Positions 56,037 to 64,000 of a stretch of DNA of 64,000 nt are shown in pieces; the first letter of the stretch is position 1, and every line of letters starts with the position of its first letter. The position numbers were made by a program, and so were the translations under genes. This DNA is from Knoxdaviesia capensis (taxonomy: Eukaryota; Ascomycota; Sordariomycetes; Microascales; Gondwanamycetaceae): NCBI GenBank assembly GCA_001510575.1, contig LNGK01000007.1:372001-436000 (forward strand). Reading direction: 5' to 3'. The notes under the pieces are model-generated. The model saw only the letters and a program-made list of their open reading frames with translations. It searched no databases and had not been told where the DNA came from.

Positions 56037-58224
56037 ATGCCGTCCTACGATTCGCCGGCGGCCAATGGCGCCGACGTTGAGCTGAAGAAAAAGAAGAAGA
56101 AGGACAAGTCTTCCAAGCACTCCGACGACACCGCCGTGACCGACATCGACACCGAAAAGGCCGAGAAGAAGTCCAAGAAGGACAAGAAAGACAAGAAGAA
56201 GAAGGAGAAGAAGCACAAGAAGGCTGACGAGGAGGATGTTATTGAAGAAGCCGCTGAGGAGGTTGCGGCCGAGGCTGAGGACGAGACTGAGGCGAAGGTC
56301 TCCAAGAAGGAGAAAAAGAAGGACAAGAAGGACAAGAAGGAGAAGAAGCCCAAGGCTGACGACTCCGCCGAGGTTGACGCGGATGCTGCGAAGGAGCAGC
56401 GCCGGAAGGAGAAGGCCGAGCGCAAGGAGAAGAAGCGGAAGCGCGCGGAAGAGGCTGCCGACTCTGAGCCGGTGGTGGTGGCCGAGGCCGCCGCCGAGGA
56501 AGAGGAGACTGCACCTGCTCCCGACGAGGAGAAGCCCAAGTCGAAGAAGCACAAGAACAAGCACGCCGAACCCGAGACCCCCGCGGCACCTTCCGGCCTG
56601 TACACCCAATCTGCCTCACTGAGCGCCATCCCCCAATCCGAAATCGACTCGTTCCTGTCCACAAACTTCATCGTCACCGCCGACCCGCTGTCCTCGTCGT
56701 CTGCCTCCTTCCGCCCTATCACCGCCTTCTCGCACCTCCCCACCACCACGCTGCTCAAGAAGAACCCCTTCGCCGCCTTCAAGGCCCCGACCCCCATCCA
56801 GGCCGCCTCGTGGCCGTACACCCTGAACGGCCGCGACGTCGTCGGCGTGGCCGAGACCGGCTCCGGAAAGACCATGGCCTTTGCCGTGCCGCTCGTCGAG
56901 TCGCTGCTGCGCGCCGGGCCGCCGCAGAAGGGCCGCAAGACCGGCGGCTCGCCGGTTGTGCGTGCTGTCGTCGTGTCGCCCACCCGCGAGCTGGCCATGC
57001 AGACCGCCGTGCAGGTCGAGCAGCTCGCCGCGCTGGTGGGCCTGGGCTGCGTGTGCGTGTTCGGCGGCGCGCCCAAGGACGAGCAGCGCGCGGCGCTCGC
57101 CCGCGCCGGCGATATTGTCGTGGCGACCCCCGGCCGGCTCAAGGACTTCATGCAGGAGGGCACGATCGACCTGTCGCAGGCGGCCTTTGTCGTGCTCGAC
57201 GAGGCCGACCGCATGCTGGACACCGGGTTCGAGGAGGACATCAAGGGCATCCTCGGCGCGTGCCGCGAGCGCGGCGTGCGCCAGACGCTGATGTTCACCG
57301 CCACGTGGCCGGCGTCCGTGCAGGCGCTGGCCGCGACCATGATGGTCGACCCCGTGCGCATCAACATCGGCCATCTGGCCACTGCGCGCGCCGACGGCGG
57401 CGTCGACCTGCAGGCCAACGCGCGCATCACCCAGCGCGTCGAGGTCGTCGACCCGCGCGCAAAGGAGCAGCGCCTGCTGCAGATCATCAAGCAGTACCAG
57501 CAGGGCGCCGCCCGCAACGACCGGCTGCTGGTGTTCTGTCTGTACAAGAAGGAGGCGGTGCGCGTTGAGACCTTCCTCAGCCAGCGCGGCGTGAGCGTGT
57601 GCGGTATCCATGGCGACTTGCGCCAGGAGCAGCGGACACGCAGTCTCGAGGCCTTCAAGTCGGGCCAGACCCCTGTGCTCGTTGCCACTGATGTCGCCGC
57701 TCGCGGTCTGGACATTCCCGAGGTGAAGCTGGTTATCAATGTGACGGTATGTTCAACCCCGGCGTGTGTGGTTGTGGGAATGTGCTTTCTTGAGTAGATG
57801 AAGACTACACACGTGGATGGCATTGCGTCAAATCAACTAACCTTGCTGTAGTTCCCCCTAACCATCGAGGATTACGTCCACCGCATCGGCCGAACCGGGC
57901 GTGCCGGCAAGACTGGCGAAGCCATTACGCTGTTCACCATGCACGACAAGGCGCACTCTGGCGAGTAAGTCAACCCCCCGTATCCCCGGCCGCCAATGCT
58001 ATTCCATGGTGGGATTCCCCCCCTATTGCAATTTCAATGCTGACGTTTCGTTTTCGCGCACCGCTAGGCTGATCAACATCCTCAAGTCGGCCAACCAGAA
58101 GGTGCCGGAAGACCTGCTCAAGTTCGGCACCACCGTCAAGAAGAAGGTCCACCCGGTGTACGGCGCCTTCTTCCGCGAGGTCGATCCCAGTAAGACGCCC
58201 GCGAAGATCGTGTTTGACGATTAA
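56037..58224 (+). CDS. DBP3: DEAD-box RNA helicase Dbp3 (about 659 aa)
   Basis: Nucleolar ATP-dependent RNA helicase acting in pre-rRNA processing for the 60S subunit. Exons are 56037-57746, 57852-57964 and 58068-58224. The N-terminal 180 residues are very rich in Lys and Glu (KKKKKKDKSSK and similar blocks), as in Dbp3 orthologues. Helicase motifs in order are Q (FAAFKAPTPIQAASWPY), I (AETGSGKT), Ia (SPTRELAMQT), Ib (TPGRL), II (DEAD within VVLDEADRML), III (TAT within MFTATWP), IV (LLVFCLYKK), V (VATDVAARGLDIPEV) and VI (HRIGRTGRAG). The family-typical VKLVINVTFPLTIEDYVHRI spans intron 1. ATG 56037 was chosen as the first in-frame Met before the Lys-rich tail; the frame is open further upstream but through a T-rich leader. 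Confidence 0.93.
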
Positions 58225-58582
58225 AGAACAGAAGCAGAAACTCAAAAAGAAAAGAAGAAAAAAGATTGATTCAGTGGTATATCTATCCCCGCGCGCCGTC
58301 ATCGTTCATGTCCTCATGATTTCTTTCCTTTTTCTCCACCTCAACTTGTTTTCGTTGTTGCTTGTCGTTTGCGCTGTAGGGATTTATAGACTTGTCGCAG
58401 GAAGGGAAGCTCGGCGGCGAGACTGGAGTGCATTTGTGGTGTATAAGAGTTAGTTTGCCGTCTGTTTGCATTTGCTTTGGGACTGGAGTTTTGCGAAGCC
58501 AAAAAGAAGTCTCCCTCATGATCAACTGGAGAAGCCGTCATGTGTAGTGAAAAAAAAAATGAAAAAAATAAAGCGTTTGGAC
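58225..58582. other. Convergent intergenic region between DBP3 and RFT1
   Basis: 358 bp of 3' flanking sequence for both genes with A-rich stretches at 58226-58265 and 58549-58571. Nothing else was recognised. Confidence 0.55.
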
Positions 58583-60274
58583 TTACAGCAGCAGAAGAAT
58601 CGGAATTGACGTGAGGCCCATCGCCACGAGCGAAACCAGCTCGTTTGTGTTGCCAATGTAGGCCACAGCCGCGGCGGATGCCCGCCGGAGCACGTATGGT
58701 GCGGCAAGGCAAATCGCAGCAGTTGCTGCGTGGGGGAGGAATGCGAGCAGATCGAACGGCACCTGGCGTTTGGCAAAGTACGAGGTAATGAAGGCCAGGC
58801 TCCACACGATCCGGCACGCCATGTTGACGGAGTTCGCATAAACCAGGCCGGTAGCGCCCAGATCTAGCAGGCGGAGGAAGACGTATCCGGCTCCGGCAAA
58901 CACGGCAGTGAAGACACCCATCCACAGCGACTGCCTGTGCACCTCGGCTTCAGTGGCCACCGAGGTCACGAATGCCTCGGCCACGCCGTTGATGGCGAGC
59001 AGGGGTATGTAGTAGCAGTACACGCTCAGTGCATCGCCAGCTCCGACCCCGACCCAGTGTCTCCCGGCCACTAGGGAGAGGAGGTGCGGCCCTGCAGCCG
59101 GGCCCAGACTAATCACCACGGATGAGAGGAGCATGTAGAACTTGAGCAGCGTTTGCAGGTCCGTTGACGCCCTCTTCACCGATTCGGTCTCTTCCGCGGA
59201 GGGGATGTCAGATTTGGCGGTTGCCGGTTGCTTGGCTGCAAGTAACCGGCTGAAATATGTTCTGCTGCTTTCCTCGATTGGCTGGAACAAGAGCCGGGCA
59301 AGCAGGCCGCCATAGTTGTTGGCAAGAGCATACACTCCCTGCGACTTTGTGGATGCCAGGGCGGATACCAGCAGTGTGTCACCCTGCGTGAGGAAGTGTT
59401 TGACAATATTCTGGGCGGTCATGCTTCCAGCCAGTCGCAGCGTCGGGATGTAGAACAGCGAGAGGAAGTACTTGTTGTCGGACGCAAACCCCGCTGTGGA
59501 CGGGACCAGCGAAAAGCCGTCGGATACCGACAGGCCCCAGGCGGCAAACAGGTAGTACATCGACAGGGAGCATCCGTAGGCCAGCTGGCCTAGCGCAAGC
59601 GGGAGGACTCCGAGGGTGAGGCCATTGCGAGCAGCGATGCCTGCAGTACCAAGAGTGACGACACACCGAAGTGCAGTCGCTATGTATTCGGCTGAGGCCC
59701 GGGTTCCAAACAGCAGCCGGTTCTGGATGACGGCGAAGAACGGCTCGGACAGCAGCTCAACCACGGCGGCAACGGCGTACACTTGTAGTGCAAGCGTGAG
59801 ATATGGGGTCTCGGCCTCATATGCCGCTGCGCTCACACGGAGGTATGTCCAGCCCAGTCCGCCAGCCACAGCCGCTCCAATCGGTACGGCCAAGTACCCC
59901 AGATTCACAACGGCCTGGCTCTCCTCCCGCCGACCAGTCCGAGCCGTCTTATCAGAGTCACTCTTCTGGTCACCCCCTTCGGCCGGCTCGTGGACCGCAC
60001 CAGCCGGCTGTCTCTGGATAGCCACGCGCAGGCTCTCGCGTGCAAAAAAGATGATCGACAGGTAGAACACCTCCAGCTGGGCAGACACGCCCAGGAGATG
60101 GGCCGTCAAGAAACGCAGCAGCACTTGGTTTGCCACGAACGTCAGCGCCCGCGCAAGCACCTGGAGCAGGACCAGCAGCATGCCGCCCTTCAAGGCGGCC
60201 GAGCCGGCGGAATCCGAAGCGGAAGCCATCAGATTTGTTGAGGTTGGATGGGATTGATTGTCCCCGGCGTTCAT
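58583..60274 (-). CDS. RFT1: Rft1 family ER membrane protein (563 aa)
   Basis: Multi-pass ER protein needed for N-glycosylation, linked to translocation of the Man5GlcNAc2-dolichol intermediate (its exact flippase role is debated in the literature). Single-exon frame. The first transmembrane region reads LLVLLQVLARALTFVANQVL, followed by the family-typical RFLTAHLLGVSAQLEVFYLS and FFARESLRVAIQRQ. Further marks are SEPFFAVIQNRLLFG, FLTQGDTLLVSALAS, QGVYALANNYGGLLARLLFQ and EESSRTYFSRLL, all characteristic of Rft1. About 12-14 hydrophobic segments are visible. Residue 16 (MASAS) is an alternative start. The stop lies in the context CTGCTGTAAGTCC, which also resembles a splice donor, so a short extra last exon is possible but unsupported. 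The gene converges on DBP3. Confidence 0.93.
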   Translation of the reverse strand: MNAGDNQSHPTSTNLMASASDSAGSAALKGGMLLVLLQVLARALTFVANQVLLRFLTAHLLGVSAQLEVFYLSIIFFARESLRVAIQRQPAGAVHEPAEGGDQKSDSDKTARTGRREESQAVVNLGYLAVPIGAAVAGGLGWTYLRVSAAAYEAETPYLTLALQVYAVAAVVELLSEPFFAVIQNRLLFGTRASAEYIATALRCVVTLGTAGIAARNGLTLGVLPLALGQLAYGCSLSMYYLFAAWGLSVSDGFSLVPSTAGFASDNKYFLSLFYIPTLRLAGSMTAQNIVKHFLTQGDTLLVSALASTKSQGVYALANNYGGLLARLLFQPIEESSRTYFSRLLAAKQPATAKSDIPSAEETESVKRASTDLQTLLKFYMLLSSVVISLGPAAGPHLLSLVAGRHWVGVGAGDALSVYCYYIPLLAINGVAEAFVTSVATEAEVHRQSLWMGVFTAVFAGAGYVFLRLLDLGATGLVYANSVNMACRIVWSLAFITSYFAKRQVPFDLLAFLPHAATAAICLAAPYVLRRASAAAVAYIGNTNELVSLVAMGLTSIPILLLL

Positions 60275-60937
60275 TCGTATTCCTTAAGAGCTGGCAAGAT
60301 CATGAACTGGGAGAAATCGAGCTTAGTGATGAGAGAAAGATTGGTGAGGGGGAGAAAAGAAAGAAACCCAAGGCTCGACGTTGAATTAAAGTTCACACTA
60401 AATTAATGTCGATCACAACGAGAAGGAACGTTCCCCGTTGATGAGGATCGAAAATGGCAGGCGCGATGCTGATGTTGAGATGGGAAAGGGTTGAACGCTC
60501 ACAGTGTTCCTACAGTACGTCACCGAATGAGTCTCCGCAAGTTCCGGCCCTCAACCACCAAAATGTAGACAGTGCCGAAATACTTCAGACACGGTGGCGG
60601 GTTTAACCCTAATTCTCGCACCAAATTCACAAGCTTCTAAACGTGTCCTTTCAAAATCATGAAGTATATTGAAGAATGTCATAACTTACAAAGATCTAGA
60701 GTTTATCTGTCTTCCTATTTTCACTGAATGGATATCAAATCCAGAACCCCCATATTTGCCCCAAACCCCCCCCAGTGGTATCAACTCTCCCAAATGAAAT
60801 CACCCAGCCCGCCGAATCTGCCACATGGAGACCGAATCAGAAAACCAGAACTCCGGATCTGGCGTATCAAAACATAAAAGTAACACTTAATCAAATCTGT
60901 ACTGTCAACATTTCTTCTCCCTCTCCTCTTCTCTTTG
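60275..60937. other. RFT1 promoter and 3' flank of the third regulator
   Basis: 663 bp with a TTAACCCTAATT word near 60602-60613 and AT-rich tracts. No gene was seen. Confidence 0.5.
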
Positions 60938-63489
60938 CTACTGGTTGCTGAAGGTACTGTTCAGCAACGACCAGTACATGGTGTCGACGCCCTGCAGCGT
61001 CCAGTCTCCAACATCAGCTGTGAGTCCAGGTAAAAGCATGCCGGAGTCATCTTCGGCCCACTGGCCCTGGGAAGAGGGCAGATCGCCGATGGTTTCACTG
61101 TGGGCCAGGTCGAGCGAGGTCTGGGCGTCGATGTTCCCGAGAAACCCGGGCTCGACGGTTACGTACGAGCTAAGGTCCGGGTGGATCACGTTCAGCGGGG
61201 CAACACCGGTAGAGTTCGCCGGTGTTGTGTGTAAGGACCTTGCAGGAGACGGCTGTATCGGGAACTGCGCCATCGGAGACTGGATCCTCGATAGCGGGAG
61301 GATGGCGCTGCAGTTGGTGTTACCGGGTGTCTGTGTTCTGCTGGGGAGGGCCGGCGATGATTGCACCTTCGGAGGCGATGGCTTGGGCTGGGTCTCTTGA
61401 GTTGAGCTTGTTTGCGAGTGATCCAGGTGGATGGTGATGGTGCCCAGATACGGGACATTGATCTGGCACGTGCGGGTTCCCGGGCTCGGGGCTCCGCACA
61501 TCTCCGGATTCGGCACCTGGTCCTTGTCAAGGCCGAGGCTGGCGCAGCTCACCACGCTCGGATCCAGAATCGGCAGCATCTGACCAATAATTCCAGAGGC
61601 TTCATGCGAGAGCTTGTCGTTGTTGAGCACAAACATCTCGTCCAGCACCGCCCGCGTCAGCTTGATGAGCCGGCTATCCTCTTCCCGTTCCGCAAGGCCC
61701 TCGGGGCTGGATCTTCGGGTGTCCTGGCCGAGGTAGCTGAGCAGGAGCGTCATCGACGCCACCAGGGCGGAGTAGTCGACATGGCGGCAGGACAAGGCCG
61801 TGATGTTCACCGAGCGGAAGCTGACGAAGCGCCGGAGAACCTCGCGGCTAGCCTGGATACACCGTTGCCGGCTCAGCGAGCGCTGGTGGCCGTCAGCATC
61901 TCGCATCATATACGGCAGGTGCAGCACAATGACCAGTGTGTTGTGGTGCATCTGCACCATGACCTGGTTCCACGAATCCATGCGCTCTGCGTCGGACGCC
62001 GTCGATGCGTCGACCTGCTTGTACCGCCACCACTCCGGGTCGATGGACTGCGACGCGGCTGCTAGGTCAGCGTCGATCGCCATCGTGCGTGTGTACGCCT
62101 CGTCGCCCCGGGTGGCGTTGCGTTGGATGATGCGGCCGGACACAACAGCGTGCACGCGCTCCATGCGCTCGGCCGGGTCGAGCGACATCAGCATCTCCGG
62201 CGTTGCGAACGAGTTGTCGTTGCAGCCGGCCGGGAGGCTGAGCATGAGCGACAGGTAGCGGTCGATGAAGTTGATGCGGTACCAGAAGTACTCCGGGCTG
62301 GGCCGGCGGGTCGACTCGAGCCAGGCGTCGGAGGGGGTGAGCAGGGTCTGGGTCTGGCGGTTCAGCCCCATGATCTGCGCGAGACTGAGAGCGCGGCGGC
62401 ACGTCAGCCACGCCTTGCGGAGGTTGCCGGAGTTGGCCTGGTAGCACGTCTGCAGCAGCAGGCACTCGAAGCCCTCCATGGTGCCCAGGAGATCGTCGTT
62501 GGATGTGACGAGAGAGCCGGCGGTTGCCGACCACTCTTCGGTTATTTCGTCTTTGGGCTTGCTGAGCGACAGCTTGGACTCGTCGAACTGTGGGTCCATT
62601 TGCTGCAGGCAGATGGTCAGCTGCAGGAGCCTCTTGGCCATCACTGCCGGGCTCACGGTGGGTGGCGGGATCCGGCAGACCTCGTTGATGGTCTCGCATC
62701 GGCCGGTAGCAATGTCTTTGGCAGGACACAGGATGAGGAGCACGAAAAGTGTGCCAGGGCTGGTGTAGACAATGGTTTCAATGTCTTTCTGGGATGGGAA
62801 CATGGACATCAGCCGCGAGGTGATGACTTCATATCCCGACGTGCGTGCGGATGACCACACAGACGCAGCCGTGGCAGCGGCAGCAGTGGCCGCAGCATGC
62901 CGGCGCTGGTACTGGACGGGGTTGTTGTGCAGAGAGAGGGATGTCGCGGTGCTCATGGACTCGGTGCGTGCACATACCGAGCTGCTCATGTCTGACTCTG
63001 GCGTCTGCATGCAGCTCTGAGACGGGGTCGATGAAGCCGGCAGGTCGCCGCCAACGCGCAGCAGACCGACGGGGTGCATCTGGTCGAGGACCATGCTGGA
63101 GGATGTTGTGCGCGACGTCACGGCCGGAGCCGGTCTGGAGCCGCCCATCATGGGGGACTGCTTCTCAACGCCAGGCGTCGCGGCAGCCGAGTCGGACGCG
63201 TGCAGTTTCTCGGGCATGACGCGTTCGACGAGTTTCTCCATCAACGACTCGAGCCGTTCAAGACGCTGGGCCATGCGGCGCTCGGGGGTGGCAGAGGAGG
63301 TGGTGGAGGATCCGTGGGGGTGGGCGGACGATGAGGCGATGGAGGAGCCGGAGGATGCAGCGGGGATGGGGCCGGACAACGGCTCGTCAGCGAACTCTTG
63401 GCCAACGCATGGTGTCTTGCGGATGCGGCAAGAGGTGCAGATGGCATCGTCGGGCGACGCGTACTGGCACCGGATCTTGCGGCGGCGGC
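60938..63489 (-). CDS. Zn2Cys6 transcription factor, 5' end missing (at least 850 aa)
   Basis: Main exon of a regulator cut by the right edge. It opens at a TATAG acceptor with GC-CGC-CGC-CGC-AAG, giving RRRKIRC, then 10 residues, CTSCRIRKTPC. If the missing first base is T the split codon is Cys, producing C-x6-C-x9-C-x2-C-x6-C. The first Cys of the cluster must lie in an upstream exon, and I found no suitable C-x2-C exon in 63490-64000, so it is probably outside. A coiled coil (RRMAQRLERLESLMEKLVER) follows. A fungal-specific domain lies in the middle (about residues 190-600): TIVYTSPGTLFVLLILCP, EGFECLLLQTCYQANSGNLR and RALSLAQIMGLNR. The C-terminus is Ser/Pro/Gln-rich and acidic. The target pathway was not recognised. 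Confidence 0.83.
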
Positions 63490-64000
63490 CTATAAGGGAC
63501 GGGTGGACATGTTAGTTATGGTGGAAGACGACGGTGGAGGACGACGGTGGAGGAGCAGTGGGTGCACGGGGTCCGCCTAGGCGAGATGTGTGTAGGTGGT
63601 GGGTAGGAGGTGACAGCGGAAGGATGGTTGATCGATCGCAGCACGGCCGAATGTGCAACGGAGATAGAGTGGACATGAGCTGATGGGCATGAATTGATGG
63701 AGGGATCTGCCGGAAGACCACTCCACGATGCAAAACGGCCGATCAGATTCCTCCGCGCGCGAGGCGGACGACTACGCGCGCGGGTCAGGGACAGTAGCAA
63801 ACAAGCTTAGACAAGCTTCTTGCCCAGTCTGGTACACAACCCAGGCGAAACTCGGAATGCTGGGAATACCAAGACCAGACGTATGTCCGTTATGTATTTG
63901 CATATGCACCGCAGGGGATAGCTTTTAGGTCTTCTCGGCCCTCTCTCTCTCTCAATCTCACTTGAGTCTGTTTGTTCACTTGAAGCTGTTCTTACCGACT
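63490..64000 (-). other. Probable intron and upstream part of the third regulator
   Basis: The acceptor-side polypyrimidine tract and TATAG (minus strand) lie at the left end. The remaining 500 bp show no C-x2-C-coding exon in any frame. It is therefore either a long intron inside the zinc cluster or intron plus leader. CT repeats lie at 63940-63953. Confidence 0.5.

Noticed and set aside
56045..57823. 592-codon minus-strand frame opposite DBP3
   Set aside because: The Ser/Phe/Leu-rich translation mirrors the Lys/Glu-rich helicase tail; all helicase motifs are on the + strand.
58570..58590. Additional RFT1 intron starting at GTAAGT over the stop codon
   Set aside because: No downstream exon with family-like sequence was found, and the TAA gives a normal-length protein.

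Overview
The window reads as nuclear DNA of a filamentous ascomycete (Pezizomycotina-like; class not resolvable from sequence alone). The reasons are short introns with GTRNGT donors and CTAAC branch sites, GC-rich third codon positions, Zn2Cys6 regulators with fungal-specific middle domains, two dispersed single-copy 5S rRNA genes with upstream TATA elements, long pyrimidine-rich leaders and wide intergenic spaces. All protein names come from motif recognition by eye; no search was run. Exon boundaries were worked out by hand from splice consensus and reading-frame continuity.

Left part (1-20 kb). A large Zn2Cys6 transcription factor (1208-5246) comes first. It is followed by a very large protein (7048-12789) with a tandem array of V-I-D-L-T motifs resembling SUMO-interacting motifs, an AT-hook and a RING-like C-terminus. 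Next are a small secretory protein ending in RDEL (13879-14894) and a carotenoid cleavage oxygenase (17584-19565). All four are on the + strand.

Middle (20-32 kb). A glucose/hexose-type MFS transporter (20284-21994, minus) precedes about 10 kb without a convincing intact gene. That stretch holds a poly-C run abutting a 60-N assembly gap, and two 5S rRNA genes bracketing a decayed HNH-nuclease-like pseudogene.

Right part (32-64 kb). UBP14, a ubiquitin-chain disassembly protease (+), converges on an eight-exon Zn2Cys6 regulator (minus). Then come a LAC12-type permease (minus) and a divergently oriented LacZ-type GH2 beta-galactosidase (+). This recalls the LAC12-LAC4 pair of Kluyveromyces lactis and makes the 35-49 kb block a candidate galactoside-use cluster. 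Housekeeping genes follow: MAD2 (minus), a fungal multi-pass membrane protein (minus), DBP3 (+) converging on RFT1 (minus), and a third Zn2Cys6 regulator (minus) cut by the right edge.

Themes worth a second look are the SUMO/ubiquitin-like giant protein, two 5S paralogues that differ by compensatory base-pair changes, Zn-cluster exons that are tiny and flanked by introns, and disordered insertions in the beta-galactosidase and Mad2.
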